NCBI GenBank assembly: GCA_902778115.1
Contig: CACYWG010000002.1
Span: 124,001 to 188,000, forward strand
DNA from: Oscillospiraceae bacterium
GTDB taxonomy: Bacteria; Bacillota; Clostridia; Oscillospirales; Oscillospiraceae
Length of the DNA stretch: 64,000 nt
Direction of reading: 5' to 3'
The notes beneath the pieces were generated by a model. That model made no database searches. It saw nothing but the letters and a program-made list of their open reading frames with translations, and had not been told where the DNA came from. This document shows positions 16,130 to 24,125 of this stretch, one piece after another; position 1 is the first letter of the stretch; every line of letters begins with the position of its first letter. A program made the position numbers and the translations under genes.

Positions 16130-18112
16130 TTACAGTTCCGTCACCGGCAGCTGACAGGCGCCGCCGGAGCAGAGATAAAAGGCGGGCTTGCCGTCCTTCG
16201 GCGTGTACTCGGCGGTGAAGGGTGCGGCCTCAGCCAGCTTCCCCGCCCGCGCGGGCGTTTTGAGCAAGATCTCCAACTCCGGCGCATATTTCCGCTCCAC
16301 GGCGCGCAGCGACTCCGGCACGGTCTCGTCCGGCGCGGCGCAGACGAGCTCCTGCGTCGGCAGCACCGCGTCCAGCACGGCGCAGAGGCCGAAGGTGGCC
16401 GCAGCGGGATAGGCGCCAAGACTGCCGCAGAGAAAGCGCAGCTGTCGGTCGGCGGCCTCGCGCCACTCCGGCTCCGCGCTCAGCCGCCAGAGCCGCTGGA
16501 ACAGCACGGCCGCAGCGCTGTTGCCGCAGGGCAGCGCCCCGTCCTGCGTCTCCTTCGGGCGCAGGATCAGCTTCTCGCCGTCCGCCGCCGTCAGGAAAAA
16601 GCCGCCCGAGGGATCGGCAAAGCGGGTAAGGATCTCCCCGGCCAGGGCCTTCGCGCGCAGCAGATGCGCGGGGTCGAAGTCGGCGCGGTAGAGCTCCAGC
16701 AGGCCGAGCGCGTAAAAGGCGTAATCGTCCAATCGCGCGGCAAAACGCGCCTCACCCTCGCACCAGCGCGCTTTTAATGCGCCCGGATCGCCGAGCTCCC
16801 GGGCGAGGAAGTCTGCAAGTGTTTCCGCCGCATCCCGGTATACCGCGCTGTCAAAGACGCGCGCGGCGCGCGAGAGCGCCATCAGCATCAGGCCGTTCCA
16901 GCCGGTGAGCACCTTGTTGTCCGTGGCAAGCGGCAGCCGCTCCTGCCGGGCATGCCGCAGCTTTTCCCGATACGCCCCGTAGCCCTCGGGCACAAGCTGC
17001 CAGCGCTGGTTCAGCAGCAGATTCGGGATGCTTTTGCCGTGGAAGTTGCCCTCCTCGGTGATGTCGTAGCATTCGCAGAAGCCGCGGCCCTCGCTCTCGC
17101 CCAGCACCGCCTTGACCTCGGCCGGTGTGAAGAGATAGTAGGCGCCCTCCTCGCCCTCGCTGTCCGCGTCCTGTCCGGCATAGAAGCCGCCCTGTTCATC
17201 CCGCAGCTCGCGCAGGCAGTAGTCGAGCGTCCGCTCGGCCACGGAGCGGTAGAGCGCCAGATGTCCGTCCTGCCAGGCCTCGGTATAGGCGAGCGCCAGC
17301 AGGGCGTTGTCGTAGAGCGTCTTTTCGAAGTGCGGCGCAAGCCACTCCCGGTCGGTCGAATAGCGGGAAAAGCCGCCGCCGAGCTGGTCGAAGATGCCGC
17401 CGCGCGCCATCTGCTGCAGGGTTTTCTCTGCGGCGGCGCGGGCCTCCTTGTCCGCATTGGCATGGGCATAACGCAGCAGGAAGAGCAGATGGTGCGCCGT
17501 CGGGAACTTCGGCGCCGTGCCGAAGCCGCCGTATTCGGCGTCGAAGCTCGCCTTGAGCTGCTCCGCCGCGCGCCTGGCGTGGTCAAGCGAAGGCTCCGCG
17601 GCATCCGCAGCGGCGGGCTGTGCCAGCAGTGCGGTGAGCTCCCCGCCGGTCTTGCGCAGCGAATCCGGCGCCTGCGCCCATTTCTGCGCCGCCGCCTTCA
17701 GCAGCGGCAGCAGGCCGAGCTGGCGGCCGCGGTTATTTTTTGGCAGATAGGTCGCGGCGAAGAAGGGCTGCTGCTCCGGCGTGAGGAGTACGGTCAGCGG
17801 CCAGCCGCCGCTGCCGTTCATCGCCACGCAGGCGCGCATATACACCGCGTCCACGTCCGGCCGCTCCTCGCGGTCCACCTTCACCGGCACATAGTCGCGG
17901 TTGAGCTCTGCGGCCACCTCTTCGTCGGCAAAGGACTCCCTCGCCATCACATGGCACCAGTGGCAGGTCGCGTAGCCGATCGACAGAAAGACGGGCTTGT
18001 TCTCCCGCCGCGCCTTCTCAAAGGCCTCCTCGCCCCAGGGATACCAGTCGACGGGGTTGTCCGCATGCTGGCGCAGATAGGGTGACTTTTCATACTGCAA
18101 ACGGTTGGGCAT
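16130..18112 (-). CDS. YyaL-like protein: DUF255 thioredoxin domain plus alpha/alpha barrel
   Basis: A 660-residue cytosolic protein of the DUF255/YyaL (SPATA20) family. The N-terminal 160 residues are a thioredoxin-like domain starting [20 protein letters not shown], with the CxxC motif CHWC near residue 52 and [11 protein letters not shown] near 79. The remainder is a six-hairpin-glycosidase-like helical barrel ([16 protein letters not shown] segment near 262, [15 protein letters not shown] near 314). Biochemical function is unknown. It begins opposite the metallo-beta-lactamase-fold gene, sharing the 110-base intergenic region. Confidence 0.88.
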   Translation of the reverse strand: MPNRLQYEKSPYLRQHADNPVDWYPWGEEAFEKARRENKPVFLSIGYATCHWCHVMARESFADEEVAAELNRDYVPVKVDREERPDVDAVYMRACVAMNGSGGWPLTVLLTPEQQPFFAATYLPKNNRGRQLGLLPLLKAAAQKWAQAPDSLRKTGGELTALLAQPAAADAAEPSLDHARRAAEQLKASFDAEYGGFGTAPKFPTAHHLLFLLRYAHANADKEARAAAEKTLQQMARGGIFDQLGGGFSRYSTDREWLAPHFEKTLYDNALLALAYTEAWQDGHLALYRSVAERTLDYCLRELRDEQGGFYAGQDADSEGEEGAYYLFTPAEVKAVLGESEGRGFCECYDITEEGNFHGKSIPNLLLNQRWQLVPEGYGAYREKLRHARQERLPLATDNKVLTGWNGLMLMALSRAARVFDSAVYRDAAETLADFLARELGDPGALKARWCEGEARFAARLDDYAFYALGLLELYRADFDPAHLLRAKALAGEILTRFADPSGGFFLTAADGEKLILRPKETQDGALPCGNSAAAVLFQRLWRLSAEPEWREAADRQLRFLCGSLGAYPAAATFGLCAVLDAVLPTQELVCAAPDETVPESLRAVERKYAPELEILLKTPARAGKLAEAAPFTAEYTPKDGKPAFYLCSGGACQLPVTEL

Positions 18113-18222
18113 TTGAATTCCACCTTGTCATTCGGTCTTTTTTATGGTATTATTCATCTATTCCGGACAATTATACTATAGACGTCCCGCGTGCGCAAGC
18201 GCCGGAGCGGAAAGGACGCGCC

Positions 18223-18855
18223 ATGGAGATCCAGTGGCTGGGACACGCCTGCTTTGCCATCACCCATGAGGGCTTTCGGATCGTGATCGATCCCTACAAC
18301 AGCGACTATATCAACGGCTATCCGAAGCTGCGCACCACGGCGGATATGGTCCTGGTCAGCCATGAGCATTACGGCCACAACTACCGCGAGGGCGTGAAGC
18401 TCTCCGGCCGCCCGGCGAGCGACTGCCCCTTCGAGATCACGAAGATCCGCGTGCCGCACGACTTCAAGATGGGCAACTGGCGCGGCTTCTGCGACATCCA
18501 CGTGCTGGAGGCAGACGGCATGAAGCTCGTGCACATGGCCGATATCGGCACCCAGCTCGACGGCGGGCAGGTCTCCCGCCTCTTCGGGGCGGACGTGGTG
18601 ATGATCTGTGCCGGCAGCTGCACGGGTCTGCCGTCGCAGGAGACCAAACGCATCTGCGACGAGATCATGGCGACAGTCGTGATCCCGATGCACTACCGCG
18701 ACGGAAACCGCGGCGGCCACCGGCTGGAAACGGTGCGGGACTTTGCCTACCAGTTCGAGTCCCCGGAGCTGATCCACTACTACGACACGGACACGTTCCG
18801 GGTGGAGCCCTTTATGGAACCCCAGGTCGCGGTATTGAAATTCCGCGGCGCCTGA
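18223..18855 (+). CDS. Metallo-beta-lactamase-fold protein with altered metal motif
   Basis: A 210-residue protein of the small MBL-fold group near UlaG/UPF0173 (MEIQWLGHACFAITHEGFRI, IDPY, then VLVSHEHYGHNY). The metal motif HxHxDH is H-E-H-Y-G-H: the Asp that ligates the second metal and positions water is Gly (codon GGC). The rest of the fold, including LVHMADIG and VIPMHYRDGN, is kept. It may therefore bind one metal only or be inactive. Start at 18223 has GGAAAGGA upstream. It precedes the XRE regulator by 23 bases. Confidence 0.8.
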   Translation: MEIQWLGHACFAITHEGFRIVIDPYNSDYINGYPKLRTTADMVLVSHEHYGHNYREGVKLSGRPASDCPFEITKIRVPHDFKMGNWRGFCDIHVLEADGMKLVHMADIGTQLDGGQVSRLFGADVVMICAGSCTGLPSQETKRICDEIMATVVIPMHYRDGNRGGHRLETVRDFAYQFESPELIHYYDTDTFRVEPFMEPQVAVLKFRGA

Positions 18856-18878
18856 TTTTGCAATTTTGAGGTATTTTC

Positions 18879-19502
18879 TTGGAACTTTCTGATCTGAAGC
18901 TGATTTCGGCCAGCAACATCATCAATCTGCGCACGGCCCACGGCATGACGCAGGCGGAGCTGGGCGCAAAACTGAATTACTCGGACAAGACCATCTCCAA
19001 ATGGGAGCGCGGCGAGGCCATCCCGGACGCTTACGTGCTGGTGCAGATGGCGGAGCTCTTCGGCGTGACGGTGAACGACCTGCTGTCCGCCCACGACAAA
19101 TGGGAGCCGCCGAAGGACGAAAACGAAGTCCCGACGCGCAGCTACAGCGTCAACGTCATCATCGCGATCGTACTGCTCGGCATTTTCACGATCGCGCTGA
19201 CCGTATTCGTCACGCTCTGGCTGATCGACATCATCGAGTGGCGCGTGTTCCTCGTGGCGCTGTCGGTGGAGATCCTGGTCTATATGATCCTGGTCTGCGT
19301 GTTCAAGCACGGACGGCATCTGCAGTACATCCTGGCCGCCTTCGTGCTGAGTCTGTTCGTGCTGGCCTATTTCTTCCTCCCGATCGACCGACCCTGGCAG
19401 CTGTTCCTGCTGGCCGTACCGGCAGAAGTGATCGTCTTTCTTGCCTGTAACATCCGCAAGGTCCCCAAGGTCAATCAGATCGTCAAAAAAGCCAGCAAAT
19501 AA
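18879..19502 (+). CDS. XRE-family regulator with membrane domain
   Basis: A 207-residue protein: a Cro/C1-type helix-turn-helix at residues 14-70 (LRTAHGMTQAELGAKLNYSD then ISKWERGEAIPD) followed by four or five hydrophobic helices (about 90-195). Such membrane-tethered XRE regulators are common in Clostridia; the signal is unknown. A TTG start at 18879 is used, with GAGG seven bases upstream; no ATG is available near. A terminator at 19523-19557 ends this unit. Confidence 0.82.
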   Translation: MELSDLKLISASNIINLRTAHGMTQAELGAKLNYSDKTISKWERGEAIPDAYVLVQMAELFGVTVNDLLSAHDKWEPPKDENEVPTRSYSVNVIIAIVLLGIFTIALTVFVTLWLIDIIEWRVFLVALSVEILVYMILVCVFKHGRHLQYILAAFVLSLFVLAYFFLPIDRPWQLFLLAVPAEVIVFLACNIRKVPKVNQIVKKASK

Positions 19503-19522
19503 GCCGATTCTACGAATTGTAG

Positions 19523-19557
19523 AGCCGCGGGTAGAGAAATCTGCCCGCGGCTTTTTT
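19523..19557 (+). terminator. Terminator after XRE gene
   Basis: AGCCGCGGG (19523-19531) pairs with CCCGCGGCT (19544-19552), followed by T6. Confidence 0.88.
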
Positions 19558-19587
19558 GCGCAGTAGAGCGGCGGACGCGGGAGTAGC

Positions 19588-19616
19588 TTGGCTTTTTCGC
19601 GCCTGTGCGATAGGAT
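19588..19616 (+). promoter_or_regulatory. Probable degV promoter
   Basis: TTGGCT and TAGGAT separated by 17 bases, 34 bases before the degV ATG. Confidence 0.55.
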
Positions 19617-19649
19617 AAAAATGAAATTTTATCGAGAGGAGATCCATCC

Positions 19650-20537
19650 ATGGCCGACTATATCCTCAGCTGCTGCTCCACCGCCGATCTGAGCAAGGAG
19701 CATTTTGAAGCGATCGACGTCCATTACGTCTGCTTCCACTATATCCTCAACGGCAAGGACTATCCGGACGATCTGGGGCAGAGCCTGCCCTTCGAGGATT
19801 TCTACCGTCTGATGAAGGAGGGCGCCGACACCAAGACCTCCCAGGTCAGCATTCAGGAGTATCTGGACTATTTCACGCCCTTCCTCGAGCAGGGCAAGGA
19901 CATCGTGCACGTCACGCTCTCCTCCGGCATCTCCGCCACCATCAATTCCGCCCGCAACGCCGCGAACATCGCCATGGAGCGCTTCCCGGAGCGCAAGATC
20001 TACGTCATCGACTCCCTCGGCGCCTCCTCCGGCTACGGCCTCATCATGGACACCGCCGCAAAGAAGCGCGACGAGGGGCTGAGCGCAGCGGAGCTGGCCG
20101 ACTGGATCGAGGAAAACCGTCTGAAGCTGCACCACTGGTTCTTCTCCACCGACCTGAGCTTCTTCGTCAAGGGCGGCCGCATCTCCAAGACCGCGGCGGT
20201 CTTCGGCGGGCTGCTGGAGATCTGCCCGCTGATGAACATGGACAATCTCGGCCGCCTGATCCCGCGCTACAAGGTGCGCACGAAAAAGCGCGTCATCCGC
20301 CAGATTGTGGACAAGATGGCGGAGTTTGCCGACAAGGGGCTCGATTACGACGGCAAGTGCTTCATCTCCCAGTCCGCCTGCCTGGACGACGCCCGCGCTG
20401 TGGCTGAGCTCGTCGAGGCCCGCTTCCCGAAGCTCAACGGCAAAGTGGAGATCAACTATGTCGGCACCACCATCGGCAGCCACACCGGCCCGGGCACCGT
20501 CGCGCTCTTCTTCTGGGGCAGTGAGAGAGTGGACTGA
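19650..20537 (+). CDS. DegV family fatty-acid-binding protein
   Basis: A 295-residue DegV protein, a cytoplasmic fatty-acid carrier (FakB-like) that presents acyl chains to a kinase such as FakA. The family pattern is present: CSTADLS at the N-terminus, KTSQVSIQEYLDYF near residue 60, VTLSSGISATINSARNAA near 95, VIDSLGASSGYGLI near 118 and GGRISKTAAVFGGLLEICP near 170, and GSHTGPGTVALFF close to the end. It is monocistronic; its original terminator has been split by the mobile element inserted just downstream. Confidence 0.9.
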   Translation: MADYILSCCSTADLSKEHFEAIDVHYVCFHYILNGKDYPDDLGQSLPFEDFYRLMKEGADTKTSQVSIQEYLDYFTPFLEQGKDIVHVTLSSGISATINSARNAANIAMERFPERKIYVIDSLGASSGYGLIMDTAAKKRDEGLSAAELADWIEENRLKLHHWFFSTDLSFFVKGGRISKTAAVFGGLLEICPLMNMDNLGRLIPRYKVRTKKRVIRQIVDKMAEFADKGLDYDGKCFISQSACLDDARAVAELVEARFPKLNGKVEINYVGTTIGSHTGPGTVALFFWGSERVD

Positions 20538-20550
20538 TTCTGTATATAAC

Positions 20551-20576
20551 AAAAAAGATCCGGGAGTTTAGGCGGG
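20551..20576. terminator. Left half of a host terminator split by the mobile element
   Basis: AAAAAAGATCCGGGAG followed by TTTA and GGCGGG. Its pairing partner (CCCGCC, ATTC, CTCCCGGATCTTTTTT) is 15 kb away at 35494-35519. Without the element the two arms would form one bidirectional terminator between degV and the convergent PHP gene. Confidence 0.8.
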
Positions 20577-20593
20577 TGCTCGTAAAACAGTTA
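20571..20593. other. Left attachment junction of the element (attL)
   Basis: Host arm GGCGGGT (20571-20577), shared core GC (20578-20579), element arm TCGTAAAACAGTTA (20580-20593). The element arm is an exact inverted copy of 35477-35490 at the other end. The only dinucleotide shared at equivalent positions of both junctions is GC, matching the two-base core used by serine recombinases. Confidence 0.75.
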
Positions 20594-20660
20594 AACCAAA
20601 AATTTAACTATTTTACGGCATCTGTCAGACGGGGTTGGCTAAATAAAAGTTAGCGTTACT

Positions 20661-20697
20661 TGGTTTGATAACCGAGTATCGCTTCTTTTTTTACCCG
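20661..20697 (+). terminator. Possible terminator at the left end of the element
   Basis: CTTGGTT, TGAT loop, AACCGAG, then a short gap and seven T. It could insulate tnpV from degV read-through. Confidence 0.45.
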
Positions 20698-20721
20698 TAA
20701 AACGCTTTTGTGGAGGTACAT

Positions 20722-21087
20722 ATGATGCAGAAACTGAACTATATCCGTTGCGGTGATTACTATATTCCCGATATTCGCTTACCGGAGGAAAACAGACCTA
20801 TTGGCCGTTGGGGGCGTATGTACAGAGACTATATCAAGGAGCATAACCCTATCCGCTTCAATGATCTGTGCCTTAGCAGTGAATTGTGGACGTATCTGGC
20901 TGATTTGAACGAGCAGGCACAGAAACGTTTTGAACTTATCATCGAGCAAATGAAAGTGGCTGAGGGCGTGACAGAGAGCATGAAGCAGTGTGATCAGATG
21001 GCATGGGTTGGAGCCATGAACAATATCCGCAACAGAGCCGAGGAAATCATCCTGCGAGAAATGATCTACGAGGAGGATGTGGTATGA
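20722..21087 (+). CDS. tnpV: Transposon-encoded protein TnpV
   Basis: A 121-residue small acidic protein of the TnpV family first named in Tn4451-like elements. The family reads YIRCGDYYIPDIRLPEE, then GRWGRMYRDYIKEHNPIRFN, and MAWVGAMNNIRNRAEEIILRE near the end. It has no known enzymatic motif and its role is not established. GGAGG stands five bases before the ATG at 20722. It overlaps the next gene by four bases (ATGA). It marks the left end of the element. Confidence 0.88.
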   Translation: MMQKLNYIRCGDYYIPDIRLPEENRPIGRWGRMYRDYIKEHNPIRFNDLCLSSELWTYLADLNEQAQKRFELIIEQMKVAEGVTESMKQCDQMAWVGAMNNIRNRAEEIILREMIYEEDVV

Positions 21088-21347
21088 GAATCCTTGAAGA
21101 ATTTTGGTACGGCAATATTGAGCCGACCGAGTATGACACATCCTCTTGCAAAGAATACAAGAATCTACTGGAACTGATTTGCAGAAATGAAGAAAAGCTC
21201 AAAGCCACCATGACGAACGAGCAGAAAGAGTTGTTTGAGAAATACACCGATTGTGTACGAGAGCATCAAGCCAATACTGACTGTTTGATCTTTCAGAATG
21301 GCTTTAAGCTGGGTGCACGAATGATGTTAGAGGTCATGGAAGAATAA
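21084..21347 (+). CDS. DUF6809-like small protein
   Basis: An 87-residue protein beginning MRILEEFWYGNIEPTE, characteristic of DUF6809 proteins that recur next to tnpV in clostridial mobile elements. It is helical and acidic with no catalytic motif. Translation is coupled to tnpV through an ATGA overlap, with GAGGAGG upstream. Function unknown. Confidence 0.7.
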   Translation: MRILEEFWYGNIEPTEYDTSSCKEYKNLLELICRNEEKLKATMTNEQKELFEKYTDCVREHQANTDCLIFQNGFKLGARMMLEVMEE

Positions 21348-21364
21348 CCGAATATATCGAAAAT

Positions 21365-21400
21365 GGGGGCTTGTGCTTAGATTGGGCGCAAGCCCCTTTA
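21365..21400 (+). terminator. Probable terminator after the tnpV pair
   Basis: GGGGCTTG pairs with CAAGCCCC (about 21365-21396), followed by a weak TTTAA. It separates the tnpV unit from the thiamine operon. Confidence 0.55.
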
Positions 21401-21514
21401 ACTTCGACACAGGTTGTGTAGAAGTTGGTTCTTACGACTTCGGTGCAAGTTGCGTAGAAGTTGAGGGGAATAAAGATTACGGCACGGACACTTCTCGCCA
21501 ACTTGTCGGGAAGT
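21400..21514. repeat. Left palindrome cluster (three ACTTC...GAAGT hairpins)
   Basis: Three imperfect palindromes: 21400-21426 (AACTTC ... GAAGTT, with ACAC/GTGT inside), 21437-21461 (ACTTC ... GAAGT around GCAAGTTGC) and 21490-21514 (ACTTC ... GAAGT around GCCAACTTGTC). They share outer arms and a CAAGTTG or CAACTTG centre with the three hairpins at 30191-30291 on the other side of the thiamine cargo. Confidence 0.65.
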
Positions 21515-21585
21515 TGATGCCTGTTATAAATATCCTATCGAATCATCCTAAAATTAAACATTTTGTGTCTTTTTCAGAAAACCTA

Positions 21586-21614
21586 TTGTATTTTCATGAA
21601 ATTAGATGTATAAT
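21586..21614 (+). promoter_or_regulatory. Thiamine operon promoter
   Basis: TTGTAT (21586-21591), 17-base spacer, TATAAT (21609-21614), placed about 15 bases before the first TPP aptamer. Confidence 0.85.
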
Positions 21615-21626
21615 ATCAAACGAAAT

Positions 21627-21717
21627 AAATACAGGGGAGCTTGTTTGTGCAGGCTGAGAGGAAGTAACCGAACTTCGACCCTATAACCTGATGCGGATAA
21701 TGCCGCCGTAGGAAGTC
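21627..21717 (+). promoter_or_regulatory. TPP riboswitch aptamer 1 (THI box)
   Basis: Conserved THI-box elements occur in order: GGGGAGC (21634-21640), GGCTGAGAGG (21652-21661), GACCCTATAACCTGATG, GCGGATAATGCCGC and GTAGGAAGT. A terminator of its own follows at 21735-21770. Binding of TPP is expected to favour termination upstream of the whole operon. Confidence 0.95.
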
Positions 21718-21734
21718 ATACACAAGGATTTTTT

Positions 21735-21770
21735 ACAGGAGGCATCCCCAAGGGTGTCTCCTGTTTTTAT
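21735..21770 (+). terminator. Riboswitch-controlled terminator 1
   Basis: ACAGGAG ... CTCCTGT with an inner CCC/GGG pairing, then TTTTTATTTT. It is the expression platform of aptamer 1. Confidence 0.88.
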
Positions 21771-21781
21771 TTTACAACTGA

Positions 21782-21872
21782 AAACGCAGGGGAGCTTGTG
21801 CTGACAGGCTGAGAGGAAGGTGCAACCTTCGACCCTTATACCTGATGTGGATAATGCCGCCGTAGGAAACGC
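21782..21872 (+). promoter_or_regulatory. TPP riboswitch aptamer 2 (THI box), in tandem
   Basis: A second complete THI box 150 bases downstream: CAGGGGAGCTTGTG, AGGCTGAGAGGAAG, CTTCGACCCTTATACCTGATG, TGGATAATGCCGCCGTAGGAAACG. It is very similar to aptamer 1 and has its own terminator, so the unit looks duplicated. Transcription reaches thiW only if both switches let it pass. Confidence 0.95.
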
Positions 21873-21884
21873 TTTTGCTCTGTT

Positions 21885-21921
21885 ACAGGAGGATACCACA
21901 AAAGGTATTCTCCTGTTTTTT
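21885..21921 (+). terminator. Riboswitch-controlled terminator 2
   Basis: ACAGGAGGATACC and GGTATTCTCCTGT pair around ACAAAA, followed by T6; expression platform of aptamer 2. The first arm is nearly the same as in terminator 1. Confidence 0.9.
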
Positions 21922-21964
21922 CATATCTTTTGAGAAAGGGGGAACGAGATCCACTTATGTGGCG

Positions 21965-22106
21965 GACTGAGGGGGAGCGCCCTGAGTCTTGTATATCAGC
22001 GATGGGAAGCCGTGTTCCGGCGTGAGAGGATGCCAGTAAGCATCGACCGAACTTCCGTGCAGTTATCCTTGGGATAACTGCGCCTACTTTGGAAGCGCCG
22101 CTGATA
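21965..22106 (+). ncRNA. Unassigned multi-branched leader RNA upstream of thiW
   Basis: A GACTGAGGG/CCCTGAGTC hairpin (21965-21988, one mismatch) is followed by a closed multi-helix domain: TATCAGCG (21994-22001) pairs with CGCTGATA (22099-22106). Inside are GCCG/CGGC (22009-22021), GATGC/GCATC (22029-22044), CTTCC/GGAAG (22052-22056, 22091-22095) and a perfect GCAGTTATCC/GGATAACTGC hairpin (22059-22081). TGAGAGG, GACC and GGATAA recall a THI box but the core is not one. There is no T-run, so it would act on translation or RNA stability if it is regulatory. Confidence 0.6.
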
Positions 22107-22144
22107 ACTGACGTTTCCTAATTCACTCAAAGGAGAAATTGAAT

Positions 22145-22663
22145 ATGAACAAAACCAATACGAAAAAATTAGCGGTTGCCAGTGTATTCTGCGCTGTTGC
22201 TGTTGTGGGAAGTCTCTTTTCCTTCCCTGTGTTCGGGAGCAAATGCTCGCCTGTACAGCACATGGTTAACATCCTGTGTGCTGTATTGCTCGGCCCAAGC
22301 TATGGGCTTGGTGCAGCTTTTGCCGCAGCGTTGATTCGCAATCTGCTTGGCCTTGGTAGTCTGATGGCGTTCCCTGGCAGTATGTTCGGCGCATTGGTGT
22401 GCGGTATCATTTACGCTAAAACTAAGAATATTTTAGGGACTTTGATTGGAGAGGTCTTTGGTACTGCTCTACTTGGCGGTCTGTGTGCTTACCCAATTGC
22501 AATTTTCTTCATGGGTCAAAGTGCAGCTGGTCTTGCTTTTTACGCTTATATCATCCCTTTCCTGATCTCCACCGCTGGAGGCGCAATCATATCCGCAGTT
22601 TTGATTTACAGTTTGAAAAAGTCTGGTGTTCTGCATACCATGCAGGAATCTCTTAACCGATAA
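22145..22663 (+). CDS. thiW: ThiW, S component of an ECF transporter for the thiazole precursor
   Basis: A 172-residue integral membrane protein with about five or six helices (KLAVASVFCAVAVVGSLFSF at the N-terminus, PVFGSKCSPVQHMVN, then LGPSYGLGAAFAAAL). This is the ThiW family of substrate-binding components predicted to import hydroxyethylthiazole using a shared ECF energising module encoded elsewhere. AAAGGAG precedes the ATG at nine bases. It heads the riboswitch-controlled operon and is followed directly by the thiazole kinase thiM, which supports the substrate assignment. Confidence 0.85.
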   Translation: MNKTNTKKLAVASVFCAVAVVGSLFSFPVFGSKCSPVQHMVNILCAVLLGPSYGLGAAFAAALIRNLLGLGSLMAFPGSMFGALVCGIIYAKTKNILGTLIGEVFGTALLGGLCAYPIAIFFMGQSAAGLAFYAYIIPFLISTAGGAIISAVLIYSLKKSGVLHTMQESLNR

Positions 22664-22675
22664 GGAGGAAGAAAA

Positions 22676-23497
22676 ATGTTTCAGAATATGCTTGAAAATG
22701 TACGACAGAAATGTCCGTTGATTCATAACATTACCAACTATGTAACAGTCAATGACTGTGCAAACATCGTGATTGCTTGCGGTGCATCCCCGATCATGGC
22801 TGATGACAAGGAAGAAGTTGCAGAAATTACTACCATTTGTTCGGGTTTGAATATCAACATCGGTACGCTGAACAGCCGCACTATTGCTTCCATGTTGATT
22901 GCCGGCAAACGAGCTAACGAACTGAACCATCCGGTTGTGTTAGACCCCGTAGGAGCCGGTGCATCCAAACTCCGAACCGAAACGGCTATGCAGCTTCTCC
23001 AAGAGGTAAAGTTCTCCGTTATCCGTGGTAATATTTCTGAAATTAAAACCTTGGCTTCTGGTAGCGGCACAACAAAAGGTGTGGATGCCGATGTAGCCGA
23101 CAAGGTAACGGAAGATAACCTTGATGATGTAATTGCTTTCGCAAAGGGTTTTGCAAAGAAAACCGGAGCCGTCATTGCCATCACCGGTGCTATCGACATC
23201 GTAGCGGATGATAAGAAAGCCTATTGTATCCGCAATGGACACCCTATGATGTCTTCTATCACCGGAACAGGATGTCAGCTTTCTGCTATGACTGCGGCCT
23301 TTGTAACTGCTAATCCTAATCAACCTTTAGAAGCTGCGGCTGCGGCTGTTTCAGCAATGGGTTATGCAGGTGAAGTAGCTTATAGCAGACTTACCGAAAT
23401 GGATGGCAACTCTACATACAGAAATTACATCATTGATGCGATTTCCAATATGACCCCAGAAATGCTGGAGAAAGGTGCGAACTATGAAGTGCGATAA
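22676..23497 (+). CDS. thiM: Hydroxyethylthiazole kinase
   Basis: A 273-residue ribokinase-fold enzyme phosphorylating 4-methyl-5-(hydroxyethyl)thiazole. Family features: PLIHNITNYVTVNDCAN near residue 14, GASPIMADDKEEV near 36, VLDPVGAGAS near 91 and the ATP/catalytic loop SSITGTGCQLSAM near 192 with its cysteine. The N-terminus has an AAGGAGG site. It overlaps thiE by 14 bases. With ThiW it salvages the thiazole half of thiamine. Confidence 0.95.
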   Translation: MFQNMLENVRQKCPLIHNITNYVTVNDCANIVIACGASPIMADDKEEVAEITTICSGLNINIGTLNSRTIASMLIAGKRANELNHPVVLDPVGAGASKLRTETAMQLLQEVKFSVIRGNISEIKTLASGSGTTKGVDADVADKVTEDNLDDVIAFAKGFAKKTGAVIAITGAIDIVADDKKAYCIRNGHPMMSSITGTGCQLSAMTAAFVTANPNQPLEAAAAAVSAMGYAGEVAYSRLTEMDGNSTYRNYIIDAISNMTPEMLEKGANYEVR

Positions 23498-24125
23498 AAA
23501 AGCAATGCTGCTCTACGCTGTAACTGACAGAGCATGGGTAGGCAAACAAAGTTTGTATGAACAGGTTGAGTCTGCTCTGAAAGGCGGCGCAACGTGTGTT
23601 CAGCTTCGGGAAAAGGAACTGGATGACGAAGCTTTTCTGAATGAAGCCATCGAGATCTCTGCCCTGTGTAAACAGTACAGAGTTCCGTTCTTCATCAATG
23701 ACAATGTAGAAATTGCTATCAAGTGTCATGCCGATGGCATTCATGTTGGACAGGAGGACATGGAAGCTGCACAGGTTCGTCAGAGAGTTGGAGACGATAT
23801 GATTATCGGTGTTTCCGTACATTCTGTGGAAGAAGCTCTGGAAGCTGTCAGAAACGGTGCAGACTGTCTTGGTGTAGGTGCTATGTTCTCTACTTCTACC
23901 AAAACAGATGTAAATGTCCTGCCGAAAGAAACCCTTCGTGATATTTGCGCCGCCGTTGATATTCCAGTTGTTGCCATCGGTGGCATTGGTAAATCTAATA
24001 TATCTCAGCTTGCCAGTACCGGCGTGGATGGTGTTGCTTTGGTTAGTGCCATTTTTGCCGCTGATGACATTGAAAGTGAATGCCGCCTGCTTCGCAAGTT
24101 GTCGGAAGAAATGGTGAACGCATGA
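23484..24125 (+). CDS. thiE: Thiamine phosphate synthase
   Basis: A 213-residue TIM-barrel enzyme that joins HMP-PP and thiazole phosphate to give thiamine phosphate. Motifs: CVQLREKELDDEAF near residue 38 (pyrophosphate-binding Arg/Lys), FFINDNVEIA near 70, GIHVGQEDM near 86, GVGAMFSTSTKTD near 135 and VAIGGIGKSN near 167. Start at 23484 has AAAGG eight bases upstream inside thiM. The next gene overlaps by four bases (ATGA), so the three genes are translationally linked. Confidence 0.95.
   Translation: MKCDKKAMLLYAVTDRAWVGKQSLYEQVESALKGGATCVQLREKELDDEAFLNEAIEISALCKQYRVPFFINDNVEIAIKCHADGIHVGQEDMEAAQVRQRVGDDMIIGVSVHSVEEALEAVRNGADCLGVGAMFSTSTKTDVNVLPKETLRDICAAVDIPVVAIGGIGKSNISQLASTGVDGVALVSAIFAADDIESECRLLRKLSEEMVNA

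Noticed and set aside
20551..20593. Insertion into a tRNA gene
   Set aside because: No tRNA sequence exists at either junction; the flanks form a terminator hairpin instead.
21373..21657. 94-codon open frame before the riboswitches
   Set aside because: It runs through the palindromes and the first TPP aptamer and lacks a ribosome site.
21965..22106. Third TPP riboswitch or a cobalamin riboswitch
   Set aside because: Some blocks of each occur, but neither full core is present, so I left it unassigned.
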